The position numbers were made by a program, and so were the translations under genes. This document shows, piece by piece, positions 55,225 to 63,338 of a stretch of 64,000 nucleotides of DNA. The notes under the pieces are model-generated. The model saw nothing but the letters and a program-made list of their open reading frames with translations, was not told the DNA's origin and searched no databases. Source of the stretch: Methylotenera mobilis 13 (GTDB taxonomy: Bacteria > Pseudomonadota > Gammaproteobacteria > Burkholderiales > Methylophilaceae); contig NZ_KB913035.1 of NCBI RefSeq assembly GCF_000384255.1, positions 781,362 through 845,361 of the forward strand, read 5' to 3'. How positions within the stretch are numbered: the first letter of the stretch is position 1; each line of letters begins with the position of its first letter.

Positions 55225-55334
55225 TTACTCTGAAATTTTCTTTAAGTTATCTAGTCCGCCACGATAAACGCTAGTGATAACTTTGACTGCCGTAGCATCA
55301 TCTTGACCTTCAGCTGGAGTCGCAGATGTATCCT
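55225..55334 (-). pseudogene. C-terminal fragment of an unknown gene, cut by an IS3 element
   Basis: Reading leftward from the IS border there are 36 in-frame codons ending in SVYRGGLDNLKKISE and a stop at 55225-55227. The frame has host-like, non-repetitive sequence with a proper hairpin after it, so it is likely the tail of a real gene whose body was lost when the IS3 element inserted or caused a deletion. I do not recognise the family. Confidence 0.45.
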
Positions 55335-55375
55335 TGAATCGCCACTAGTTTACTAGACACCTTGGAGCCGTAATA

Positions 55376-55678
55376 ATGGCAACTAAAGAAAGGCGACAAA
55401 TGAGCGGTAAACGTTATCCAGAAGAATTCAAACTAGCAGCAGTCCGCCAAATTACAGAAGGTGGATATGCAGTCTCCGATGTGGCAAAACGACTCGATGT
55501 CACTGTAGACAGCCTCTATGCCTGGGTCAGGAAGTATGGCCCCTACGCAGCGATCCACCAAACCAAACACACAGAGCAAGCTGAACTCAATCGTTTACGC
55601 AAAGAGTTAAAGCGTGTCACAGAAGAACGTGATTTGCTAAAAAAAGCCGCGGCATACTTCGCGAAGCAGTCCGACTAA
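55376..55678 (+). CDS. IS3-family transposase OrfA
   Basis: 100-aa HTH protein: KRYPEEFKLAAVRQITEGGYAVSDVAKRLDVTVDSLYAWVRKYG, then a leucine-zipper-like helix (AELNRLRKELKRVTEERDLLKKAAAYF). An A-rich slip site, CTAAAAAAAG, lies near its end at about 55638, where -1 frameshifting would fuse it to OrfB. Confidence 0.9.
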   Translation: MATKERRQMSGKRYPEEFKLAAVRQITEGGYAVSDVAKRLDVTVDSLYAWVRKYGPYAAIHQTKHTEQAELNRLRKELKRVTEERDLLKKAAAYFAKQSD

Positions 55679-55734
55679 GATATGCCTTTATCAACGAACA
55701 TCAGGACTGTTGGCCAACAAGATGGCTGTGCCAG

Positions 55735-56541
55735 ATGCTAGAAGTTCATCCCAGCGGCTTTTATGCCTGGTTAAAGCAGCCACATTCAGTAAGCTATAGA
55801 AATGACCAGCGCCAAACGGGATTGATTAAGCAATGCTGGCTGGAATCTGGTGGCGTGTATGGCTATCGTAAAGTGCATAGCGATATGCGTGCTTTGGGTG
55901 AGCATATCGGCATTAATCGTGTCTATCGCTTGATGCATACACATGGCTTAAAAGCACAGGTCGGTTACCGTAAGCCAAGGCATTATGGTGGCAAGCCTTA
56001 CTTGACCAGTCCCAACACGTTAAACAGGCAGTTCAATCCCATTCATCCAGACCAATCATGGGTGACGGATATTACCTATATCCGCACCCATGAAGGCTGG
56101 CTATATCTTGCAGTGGTGATGGACTTATTCTCTAGGCGAATTGTGGGTTGGTCTATGCAGTCAAGGATTACTAAAGAGCTGGTATTAGATGCGTTGCTGA
56201 TGGCGGTATGGCGCAGGAAACCTAAAAGCAAGGTGTTAATACATTCTGATCAAGGTAGCCAGTACACCAGTGAGGATTGGGATATATTCTTAAAAGCCCA
56301 CAATCTGGAGTCGAGCATGAGTCGCCGTGGCAACTGCCATGATAATGCTGTGGCTGAAAGCTTCTTTCAATTACTCAAACGTGAAAGGATTAAACGAAAA
56401 ATATACAACCATCGAGATGAAGCAAGGCAAGATATCTTTGACTACATAGAGTTGTTCTACAACCCAAAACGACGTCATAATTCCAATAACTTGTTATCTC
56501 CGATAGACTACGAAAATCAATTCAGAAAAACGGCTGATTAG
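55735..56541 (+). CDS. IS3-family transposase OrfB
   Basis: Integrase-core part with the DDE triad: SWVTDITYI, LIHSDQGSQYTSEDW and NCHDNAVAESFFQLLKRE. The 268 codons counted from the ATG underestimate it; in the OrfAB fusion the frame begins upstream, near 55640. It appears intact. Confidence 0.9.
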   Translation: MLEVHPSGFYAWLKQPHSVSYRNDQRQTGLIKQCWLESGGVYGYRKVHSDMRALGEHIGINRVYRLMHTHGLKAQVGYRKPRHYGGKPYLTSPNTLNRQFNPIHPDQSWVTDITYIRTHEGWLYLAVVMDLFSRRIVGWSMQSRITKELVLDALLMAVWRRKPKSKVLIHSDQGSQYTSEDWDIFLKAHNLESSMSRRGNCHDNAVAESFFQLLKRERIKRKIYNHRDEARQDIFDYIELFYNPKRRHNSNNLLSPIDYENQFRKTAD

Positions 56542-56658
56542 TGTCTATAAAATTGGTGGCGATTCAATTAAAGATTTTTTGAATGGAATGGACTGGTAAT
56601 CCCCCCAGCAAAAAGTAACGATTAAAAGTAGAATTTCCACTAATGGGAGATTTACGAA

Positions 56659-56925
56659 ATGAAGCACTCGAAATTTACAGACAGTCAGATTATTGATGCA
56701 TTAAAACGTGTGGAGGGTGGTTTACCTGTTCCTGAGCTATGTAGAGAGGTTGGTATAAGCTCAGCTACTTTTTACAAATGGCGTGCAAAATATGGCGGGA
56801 TGGAAGTATCCATGATGTCGCGCATGAAAGAGCTTGAACTTGAGAATGCTCGGTTGAAGAAGATGTACGCTGAAGAAAGATTAAAGTCAGAGATTCTGCA
56901 AGAAGCCATCACAAAAAAGTGGTAA
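56659..56925 (+). CDS. IS3-family transposase OrfA
   Basis: 88-aa HTH protein: [42 protein letters not shown], then a coiled helix ([21 protein letters not shown]). It overlaps OrfB by 7 bp, and an A6G slip site (CAAAAAAGTGG) lies in the overlap. Confidence 0.9.
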   Translation: MKHSKFTDSQIIDALKRVEGGLPVPELCREVGISSATFYKWRAKYGGMEVSMMSRMKELELENARLKKMYAEERLKSEILQEAITKKW

Positions 56926-57746
56926 AGCCATCTCTGCGTCGTGAGATGGCAGTTAAAGCGGTCACAGAAAAGACGGTATCCATTCGATTGGCTTGTGCGA
57001 TGTTTAATATCAGCGTGAACTGCTACCGTTATCAACCAAAGCTTTCTGCTGAGAACCAGTACATCAGCGACTGGCTGCTAAAGTTAACTGACAATAATCG
57101 CAACTGGGGCTTTGGTCTGTGTTTTTTATATCTACGTAACGTCAAGGGATACAGCTGGAATCATAAGCGCGTTTATCGCATTTACAAGACGTTGGAGCTT
57201 AATTTACGTATCAAGCCAAGAAAGCGCCTCAAGCGCGAGAAACCAGATGCGCTGATTGTACCGATGGGCATGAATCAGGTATGGTCGATGGATTTCATGC
57301 ACGACCAATTGCAAGATGGCAGGAGCTTTAGATTGTTCAATGTGATTGATGATTTCAATCGGGAGTCACTGGGTATTGAAATTGACCTATCCTTACCTTC
57401 TGAAAGAGTCATTCGCGCATTAAATCAGATCATTGAATGGCGGGGTAAGCCAAGTACGTTGCGCTGTGATAACGGCCCTGAGAATATCAGTGGTGTTATT
57501 CAAGCTTGGGCTGCAAGACGTGGGATTGAAATTAGTTATATCCAACCAGGCAAGCCACAACAGAATGCTTATATTGAACGATTTAACCGTACAGTGCGTT
57601 ATGAATGGCTATCGCAATATCACTGGCAAGATTTAGATGAGGTAAGACTATACGCCACTCAATGGATGTGGCGTTACAATCACGAACGTCCAAACATGGC
57701 CTTGGGCGGGATAACACCAATACAGCGGTTGGCTATGGCCGCTTAA
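56919..57746 (+). CDS. IS3-family transposase OrfB
   Basis: 275-aa integrase-core protein with [26 protein letters not shown] and [21 protein letters not shown]. The HTH-like N-terminal part ([18 protein letters not shown]) is intact. In the -1 frame to OrfA, so it is probably made as an OrfAB fusion. Confidence 0.9.
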   Translation: MVKPSLRREMAVKAVTEKTVSIRLACAMFNISVNCYRYQPKLSAENQYISDWLLKLTDNNRNWGFGLCFLYLRNVKGYSWNHKRVYRIYKTLELNLRIKPRKRLKREKPDALIVPMGMNQVWSMDFMHDQLQDGRSFRLFNVIDDFNRESLGIEIDLSLPSERVIRALNQIIEWRGKPSTLRCDNGPENISGVIQAWAARRGIEISYIQPGKPQQNAYIERFNRTVRYEWLSQYHWQDLDEVRLYATQWMWRYNHERPNMALGGITPIQRLAMAA

Positions 57747-57784
57747 CTCTACTTTTAGTCAATGCTAAAAATGGGGGGATTACC

Positions 57785-58884
57785 GACTCTTCAAGCTCTT
57801 TAAAATATTTCTGCACAGCGTCAGTTTCGTAGCCTAAGAAGTTATCAATTGCGTCAGAAAATCTTGAGTCACTTATCCAATGAGCAGAGTATGTTTTTGT
57901 TGGTAGCAATCCTCTAGCGATTTTATGTTCGCCTTGAGCACCGCCTTCAAAGAATCCCATTTTATTTTGAATGCAATATTCAATTGCTTGAAGATAACAA
58001 GTCTCAAAATGTAATCCGCTGATAAATTCTGAACAACCCCAATATCGACCATACAAAACGCCATCTCCAATTACATTTAAAGCGCTTGCTATCAACTCAT
58101 TTTCTCTTTGAGCAACAATCAATAAAAACGATTCTGGTGATCTTTGAATTACTGTCTTGAAAAACTCAATAGAAAGGTAGGGGTTTGATCTATGCTCGTA
58201 GTATGTTTTTGAATAACAATAATAAAAAAAATCTAAGTAGGAATTAGTAATTTCAGTTCCAAGCAGCCACTTAAAGGTTAAGTTTGATTTTGAAATGAAG
58301 TTTCTAGACTGCCGAATCTTTTTTCTCTTATCATGTTTCATAGAGTTTAAAAACTCATTAAAGTCTTGATATTTATTGTTACGCCAATGAAATTGAATTC
58401 CCTCTCTAATTGAAAATCCAGCCTCTTTAAGTGAGGTTAAATCTGTATAGTTTGGAAATAACACATGAATGGAAGATATTCCAACTTTTGAAGTGTATTG
58501 AATTGCTGCCTTTGCAACGGTTAACTTATCATTCGTTGATTTTCCGAGAAGTCTCTGACCAGTTACAGGCGTGAATGGAACTGCAATTACTGCTTTAGGA
58601 TAGTATTGCAAGCCATGCTTTTCGAAAGCGTCAGCCCAAGCAAAATCAAAAACAAACTCACCTCTTGAATGTGTTTTTAGGTACATTGGTGCAGCAGCAA
58701 CAAGTTTGTCATCTCTATATAAAAGGATGTATTGTAGAACCCAGCCAGTATTCCTAGCTGCGCATCCTGTTTCCTCAAGAGCACTTAAAAAGTAATATTG
58801 AAGAAATGGGTTTGACCCCGAAATTGAATCCCATTCCAATTCACGAACATCTTTTAATGAGTCAGCTATGAGTATTTTTTCCAT
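57785..58884 (-). CDS. FemAB-like N-acyltransferase, island copy with IS-truncated C-terminus
   Basis: Homologue of the gene the island interrupts (FemAB-like/DUF482). Shared blocks with the split host gene: EFVFDFAWADAFEKHGL, VPFTPVTGQRLL, HDKRKKIRQ, EHRSNPYLSIEFF, LYGRYWG and FFEGGAQGEHKIARGL. The proteins differ at roughly half the positions, so this is a diverged paralogue. It is transcribed leftward. The frame runs from the GACT duplication into the IS and stops at 57733, ending in IS-derived residues, so the true last residues are lost. Most of the domain, including the conserved GGAQGEHK motif, remains, so it may still work. Confidence 0.82.
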
Positions 58885-59101
58885 TCGCTAATTCTTAGGA
58901 AAGTTACTAGTAAAAGATTTTAGTGTAACTATAAGTGAGTGCATAAGTAATATTAATCCATAATTTTAAAATAATGCGCAATCAACTGTTATATCACTAA
59001 TGGACAGTATTTATTAATTAAGAACAATTTAATCTTACAAAGTTTTATGAAAAGATTTAAGACTTCAAGTGTTGTTCTTACTCAGAATTAGCCACTAATT
59101 C
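58885..59101. other. AT-rich gap at the island's right end
   Basis: A 217-bp gap with no gene. It includes a weak PmrA-like site on the minus strand, ATTAAA-TTGTT-CTTAAT (59017-59033), which could drive the leftward FemAB-like gene; the first half-site has A instead of C/T and the region is AT-rich, so it may be chance. Confidence 0.4.
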
Positions 59102-59141
59102 TACTTGGACAAATATTCTTGTTTTATAGGTATTGACACAA
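59102..59141 (-). repeat. Right terminal inverted sequence of the island
   Basis: TACTTGGACA (59102-59111) and GACACAA (59135-59141) are the exact inverted partners of the left-end motifs, but with 23 bp between them instead of 13. The host gene resumes at the next base. Confidence 0.75.
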
Positions 59142-60035
59142 GTGTTTGATTGGGCATGGGCCGAGGCATATGAACGCAACGGTTTATCCTACTACCCTAA
59201 GCTTGTTTCAGCCATTCCATTTACGCCAATCACTAGCTCGCGGCTTCTCACAAACCATCCTGATACTAAGGCGTTGATTGTCAATGCCTTGTCGCAAATA
59301 ATGCGACAAAACAAAATGTCATCAGCGCACGTATTGTTTCCCGATGATGATTCTGCAGAGTGGTTTAAACAAGCCGGATGGATGCAGAGGCAAGGCGTGC
59401 AGTTCCGTTGGCAAAATCTGGATTACTCTGATTTTGACGAATTCTTAAGTCAATTAAGTCACGATAAGCGTAAAAAGATTAGGCAAGAAAGGAAAAAAGT
59501 CACAGACTCAGGCGTGATATGTCTGCAAGTTAAGGGGGGTGAAATTACTCCCGAACAGTGGAATTTTTTCTATCAATGCTATGAAAATACGTATCGAGAG
59601 CACCGATCTACGCCATATCTGACAAGGGAGTTTTTCACAACAATCGGTAATAGTATGCCGCAGAATATCTTGTTGATACTGGCGTATCTAGACGAGAAGC
59701 CAATCGCAGCTGCATTAAATATTTACGATGAAGTAACGCTGTACGGTCGATACTGGGGATCGATGCAATATGTTCCCAATCTTCACTTTGAGCTTTGCTA
59801 TTATCAAGCACAGATATTTTGTATTGCAGAGAAAATTGAATTTTTTGAAGGTGGTGCGCAAGGTGAGCATAAGCTTGCGCGTGGATTTAAGGCTAGGCCC
59901 ACTTGTTCTTTTCACCAAATTGCAAACCCAGACTTTGCCGTTGCTATTGAAGATTTTGTAGTGCAGGAATCAAAAGGAGTTGCAGCCTATGCTAACGAGC
60001 TTGATGAGCGTGCGCCATTTAAGTCCAAAGACTAG
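59142..60035 (+). pseudogene. FemAB-like N-acyltransferase, 3' part split by the island
   Basis: The remaining 297 codons of the interrupted gene, beginning VFDWAWAEAYERNGLSYYPK and ending APFKSKD. Conserved blocks are HDKRKKIRQERKK, EHRSTPYLTREFFTTI, LYGRYWGSM and EFFEGGAQGEHKLARGF. A TTG at 59133 inside the island end could give a start, but has no ribosome site, so I treat this as the broken half of the gene at 27047. Family members are predicted N-acyltransferases of unknown substrate, possibly acting on peptidoglycan precursors or lipids. Confidence 0.88.
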
Positions 60036-60047
60036 GGGCATGAATAA

Positions 60048-60089
60048 ATACTGGTTCATCATTGATGAACAGTCCAGATAGACCAGTAT
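60048..60089. terminator. Inverted repeat after the FemAB-like gene
   Basis: ATACTGGT (60048-60055) and ACCAGTAT (60082-60089) pair, and between them TCATC-ATT-GATGA forms a second small hairpin. It lies between two convergent genes and may end transcription, although there is no T-run. Confidence 0.4.
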
Positions 60090-60124
60090 CTATTCGAAAT
60101 GAGCTTTTTACATGTAGTTTGTTA

Positions 60125-60415
60125 TTACGGCTTTTTCTCATCTTTTGAGTGGTGATGACCTGCACCTTGATGCGCTGCTTTACGTTCCGCACTGTCAATC
60201 TTACCGTCTTTATTTGCATCTAATTTTGTGAACATTTTTTCAGCACGGGCTTGATGTTTAGCCATAAATTCGTCACGCGATATTGCGCCATCATTATTGG
60301 TATCTGCTTTATGACAGCCCTGTTTTCCATCTTCGCCACCATGATGATCAGCGTAAGCCGTTTGTGTAAGACCGAGTAGCAAAGTAGTTGTGAGTAAAAT
60401 CTGTGTCATTTTCAT
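60125..60415 (-). CDS. Secreted EF-hand protein, 96 aa
   Basis: A signal peptide (MTQILLTTTLLLGLTQTAYA) precedes two EF-hand loops, DTNNDGAISRDE and DANKDGKIDSAE, and a Lys/His-rich tail (GAGHHHSKDEKKP). The ATG at 60415 follows an AAGGAAT site. It is convergent with the FemAB-like gene. Calcium (or, with the His residues, other metal) binding in the periplasm is likely. The pre-insertion order was EF-hand gene, FemAB-like gene, EF-hand gene. Confidence 0.85.
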   Translation of the reverse strand: MKMTQILLTTTLLLGLTQTAYADHHGGEDGKQGCHKADTNNDGAISRDEFMAKHQARAEKMFTKLDANKDGKIDSAERKAAHQGAGHHHSKDEKKP

Positions 60416-60621
60416 AAAAAATTCCTTTTAAATTACAAATAAGCGACTGCTGGCTTAATTAACGTTACAGTCAGTATACTGTTGACACGCGATTGATAGA
60501 AAGATTTTTTGAGGGTGTATTAATTTAAGATTAGTGCATTCACGATTGTTAGTCGCTAGTATTTTGTATTCAAACTAGAGTGCCATTCGATACAAGGTAT
60601 GAATGATAAAGCAGGAGTTTT

Positions 60622-61038
60622 ATGATTAGATTGTTATACAGCAGCCAAGCAACACAAAATATTACAGAGCAGGATATTGCTGAAATATTAGAAAAGTCTC
60701 AGAAAAATAATCAAGAGGTTGGTATCACAGGCGTTTTGTTATATGGAGGTCATTTATTTATGCAGGTGCTAGAGGGTCCTGAACAGGCAGTGCTTAAAAA
60801 ATATATCACCATTTGTGAGGACAAACGTAACAGCCTCAATAAGATTATTTATATTTCATATGCTGATAAAAGAATGTTTGGTGATTGGTCAATGGCGACC
60901 ATTCAGTGTGATCAAATCGGCTTTCAAAAGATATTTGATTTAAACTCAAGAGCAACAGAAACCATCGCGCCTGAAAGTTTTAGGGAAACAATGCGTGACT
61001 TTTTGCGTAGACTAAATAGTGCAAAAAAAGATCATTAG
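60622..61038 (+). CDS. BLUF-domain blue-light receptor
   Basis: Short BLUF protein of 138 aa that senses blue light through FAD. Key residues can be placed: Tyr6 in LLYSSQA, Asn29/30, Gln48 in LFMQVLEG, Trp89 and Met91 in FGDWSMATI. No output domain follows except a C-terminal helix pair (FRETMRDFLRRLN), as in PixD/BlsA-type proteins that act by protein contact. It ends at a strong terminator shared with the flagellar genes. Its partner is unknown. Confidence 0.93.
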   Translation: MIRLLYSSQATQNITEQDIAEILEKSQKNNQEVGITGVLLYGGHLFMQVLEGPEQAVLKKYITICEDKRNSLNKIIYISYADKRMFGDWSMATIQCDQIGFQKIFDLNSRATETIAPESFRETMRDFLRRLNSAKKDH

Positions 61039-61069
61039 ATATTCTCATAATGCCCCATCATGAATGCTG

Positions 61070-61120
61070 ATCTCAAATAAAAACGGCTCCCATGATATGG
61101 AGCCGTTTTTTATTTGAGAT
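61070..61120. terminator. Bidirectional intrinsic terminator
   Basis: A long stem: the GC core ACGGCTCC pairs with GGAGCCGT over the loop CATGATAT, and the pairing continues through A-rich/T-rich arms to ATCTC...GAGAT (61070-61120). It separates convergent BLUF and flhG genes. Confidence 0.92.
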
Positions 61121-61132
61121 ATATGACAATTG

Positions 61133-61966
61133 TTAAACCATTGCGCTAGTGCTGTATAGCATATCAATATCCATAATAGGCGTGCTCTTGCTATTTAAAC
61201 GTTGAGCAATTTGTTTAAAGGCATTAGAAGCTGGTGTGAGCGGGAATGCCTCAATGACAGGACGACCAAGTTTCGCAGCTTTCCCTAAATGTACATCTGC
61301 TGGAATCGCACCAAAGAACTCTAGTTCAATTTGCATAAAACGTTTAGCAACTTGCGCGATGTTCTTAAAAACTACTTCTGCTTGTGCATCATTGGCGTCA
61401 TCCACAATAATCCCAAAAGAGCGCCTGCCAAGTTGGCTACAAATACGTTTAATGAGGGTGTATGCGTCTTTAATTGACTCTGGTTCACGTGTGAGTTGAA
61501 TCAAAATGTCGCTGTCATTCAGCGTTTTTAATGGCAGTAAGTCATCGTTATTTAGTGTTGCATCTACTAATACAATTTCGTATTGCAGTACTAACTCATC
61601 AAATAACTGATTCAATACTTGGCCGGCATTGCTGTTAAGCGGAGTGCTTATCTGGTTTTTAGGTAATAGTTTCGCAACAGCAAACTCTTGCTTAGTGTTT
61701 TTGATTGCTGTAGATAGTGATGCAGATGTCTTAGCAATTTCGTATAGTGTGGATGTTTTATCTACTTCATAGCTAGCTTCACGCGTAGTTTTAGATGCAT
61801 GTACAATTAGTACATCATTGCCCTGAGCGCGGATAGATGCAGCTAAGTTAATCATCATGCGTGATTGATCTGTGGCAGATGCCGAAATAATAGAGACGAC
61901 ACGTGGTTTTGGTGCAGCCATAATGCGGCGTAAACCTGCCGCTTGGTCATTCTTAAAACTAACCAC
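61133..61966 (-). CDS. flhG: FlhG-like protein with lost ATPase site
   Basis: MinD-type partner of FlhF that sets flagellar number (277 aa). The N-terminal FlhF-activating motif is kept (NDQAAGLRRIM, residues 6-16). The Walker A that should read KGGVGKT is replaced by SASATDQSRMMINLA (about 28-42), the following VDAD-type Asp is VHAS, and Walker B-like VLVDATLNND follows. The C-terminal half is ordinary for the family, e.g. FGAIPADVHLGKAAKLGRPVIEAFP. It overlaps flhF by 8 bp. So it probably lacks ATP-driven dimerisation and may act only as an FlhF activator or in another way. Confidence 0.85.
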   Translation of the reverse strand: MVSFKNDQAAGLRRIMAAPKPRVVSIISASATDQSRMMINLAASIRAQGNDVLIVHASKTTREASYEVDKTSTLYEIAKTSASLSTAIKNTKQEFAVAKLLPKNQISTPLNSNAGQVLNQLFDELVLQYEIVLVDATLNNDDLLPLKTLNDSDILIQLTREPESIKDAYTLIKRICSQLGRRSFGIIVDDANDAQAEVVFKNIAQVAKRFMQIELEFFGAIPADVHLGKAAKLGRPVIEAFPLTPASNAFKQIAQRLNSKSTPIMDIDMLYSTSAMV

Positions 61967-63326
61967 GGCTTGTCTCTGTAGATAAAGTATTTACAGATTT
62001 TCTTGTGTTACCCATGATAAAAGGCAACTCTTCATTTTTGAATTGCAACGAGCGACCGTCTGCACCTATTTTTAGTGCTTTCTGAATCAGATAGCTCTTA
62101 TTCGCAAGATGGATATCTTCAGGCACACGCTGACCATTCGCTAAGTAATAAAGCTTTAACTTACCTCTGATAATAACGTCTAGTACTCCACCAATTGTCA
62201 CTGCTTCATCAAGCTTCGTGATAATCGTACCATCCAAACCTTTACCTTTATAAGCTCTAATCACATCGGTTAATGTTTCACCAGTGCTAGTTGCGTTGAG
62301 GCATAGCAGCTTTTTGATGCGAGCATTGGTATTGGATAACATGGCAATTTGTTCTGTCACCATTGTGTCGCGCTGACTCACACCGACTGTATCAATTAAA
62401 ATAGTACGTTTGTTTTTTAGCTCGTTTAAAGCAATCTTAAGGTCGGCTTCATCTTTAACTGCATGCACCATCACACCAAGAATTTTTCCGTATATTCTTA
62501 ATTGCTCATGACCACCAATACGATACGCATCAGTTGTAATTAAGCCTAAGCTCTCCGTACCGTGTTTCATGACATAGCGCGCAGCAAGTTTAGCAGTTGT
62601 GGTTGTTTTGCCAACCCCAGTTGGACCAATTAATGCAAAGATGCCGCCTTGATCTAGCATGCCAATTTCATTTGGAATGCTATCTAGATTTTTGCTCAGA
62701 ATAGATTTAACCCAGGCTAGTGCTTTTGCTTCATCAAGATTCGCCGGTAATTTTTCCGACAACATTCTAGCTAAAGCTGCACTGAACCCAGAAGACAGCA
62801 ATATATTCATGATTTGTGTTTTTGTTGGGTACTGCTGTTGCACATTGCTCCAAGCAATAGTGGTCAACTGTGATTCAAACACATCGCGCATACTGCGCAT
62901 TTCGTTCAAAATCTCAGTCATTTTTTGGCTAGCATCTAACATGGATGCTTGTATAAACGTATCTGGTGCTGAGGGGGCGTTTGTTGGTGTAACTTGTATT
63001 TGGGCTACTGGTGCCTCTGGCTCCATCATGTTTGGTACAAAAGGCTGTGCCTGATTAGTATGAAAGCCTTCAACCTTTTTATTAATAACAGAGATTAATG
63101 CCGATGGGTTATCTTCACCAAAACCCTCTGTATGGTTGCGATAAGATGCCTCCATGATGGCAGCATTATCAACAATCGCGTCTAGATCTTCTTCCTTCAA
63201 CGCAGTGATTCTATTTCCGCCCTCTACGGCACGGTTAGATAGAATAATGGCATCCTCGCCAAGTTCCATGCGCACTTGTTTAAGTGCTTCGCGAGAGTTT
63301 ATACCAAAAAATTGCTTAATATTCAT
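61959..63326 (-). CDS. flhF: Flagellar GTPase FlhF
   Basis: SRP-type GTPase that places the flagellum at the cell pole (455 aa). The N-terminal B domain starts MNIKQFFGINSREALKQVRMELGEDAIILSNR. After a variable middle (about 70-160, Pro/Ala-rich), the NG domain has G1 LIGPTGVGKTTTTAKLAARY, G2/G3 ITTDAYRIGGHEQLRIYG and TILIDTVGVSQRD, and G4 ITKLDEAVTIGG. It sits between flhD (12 bp upstream) and flhG (8-bp overlap), indicating one operon. Confidence 0.94.
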   Translation of the reverse strand: MNIKQFFGINSREALKQVRMELGEDAIILSNRAVEGGNRITALKEEDLDAIVDNAAIMEASYRNHTEGFGEDNPSALISVINKKVEGFHTNQAQPFVPNMMEPEAPVAQIQVTPTNAPSAPDTFIQASMLDASQKMTEILNEMRSMRDVFESQLTTIAWSNVQQQYPTKTQIMNILLSSGFSAALARMLSEKLPANLDEAKALAWVKSILSKNLDSIPNEIGMLDQGGIFALIGPTGVGKTTTTAKLAARYVMKHGTESLGLITTDAYRIGGHEQLRIYGKILGVMVHAVKDEADLKIALNELKNKRTILIDTVGVSQRDTMVTEQIAMLSNTNARIKKLLCLNATSTGETLTDVIRAYKGKGLDGTIITKLDEAVTIGGVLDVIIRGKLKLYYLANGQRVPEDIHLANKSYLIQKALKIGADGRSLQFKNEELPFIMGNTRKSVNTLSTETSRG

Positions 63327-63338
63327 ACTAAATTCTAA

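Larger units (their letters stand above)
55335..56566 (+). mobile_element. IS3-family element (IS51/IS3-group-like)
   Basis: Ends are inverted: TGAATCGCCAC (55335) and its complement GTGGCGATTCA (to 56566), extending imperfectly to about 26 bp. It carries orfA and orfB in the -1 frame. The flanks (TCC left, TTA right) do not match, so there is no target duplication and a deletion beside it is likely. Confidence 0.88.
56595..57784 (+). mobile_element. IS3-family element with 4-bp target duplication
   Basis: Ends GGTAATCCCCCCA (56595-56607) and TGGGGGGATTACC (57772-57784) are perfect inverted repeats of 13 bp, with further imperfect pairing inside. The direct duplication GACT (56591-56594 and 57785-57788) flanks it. 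A 4-bp duplication and the two-frame layout suit the IS407-like group. It landed in the 3' end of the island's FemAB-like gene. Confidence 0.9.
27281..59141. mobile_element. 31.9 kb genomic island with tyrosine-recombinase operon and envelope-resistance cargo
   Basis: The borders are fixed by the split FemAB-like gene: removing 27281-59141 restores the reading frame with no lost or extra codon. Near both borders lie matching inverted sequences (27287-27316 and 59102-59141). Inside, from left to right: four overlapping recombinase genes, an IS30, a lipid A/LPS modification cluster, a metal-type RND efflux operon, a two-component system, two IS3 elements and a homologue of the interrupted gene. 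Base composition is visibly lower in GC than the flanks, most of all in the recombinase genes. No relaxase, conjugation, phage structural or tRNA gene was seen, so this is a transposon-like unit rather than an ICE or prophage. Confidence 0.88.

Noticed and set aside
57733-57784. Natural C-terminus of the island FemAB-like protein (ending SRVKRP)
   Set aside because: These codons are IS3 end sequence read in reverse, beyond the GACT target duplication, so they are not native.
27281-59141. Island as prophage or integrative conjugative element
   Set aside because: No phage structural, replication, relaxase or type IV secretion gene is present, and the target is a protein gene without a direct-repeat attachment site.
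27338-59141. Anti-phage defence system in the island
   Set aside because: Every cargo gene was read; none resembles a nuclease, methylase, retron, Abi or toxin-antitoxin protein. The cargo is envelope modification and efflux.
59133-60035. An independent acyltransferase gene starting with TTG at 59133
   Set aside because: The first residues come from the island end, there is no ribosome site, and the rest continues exactly the gene begun at 27047.
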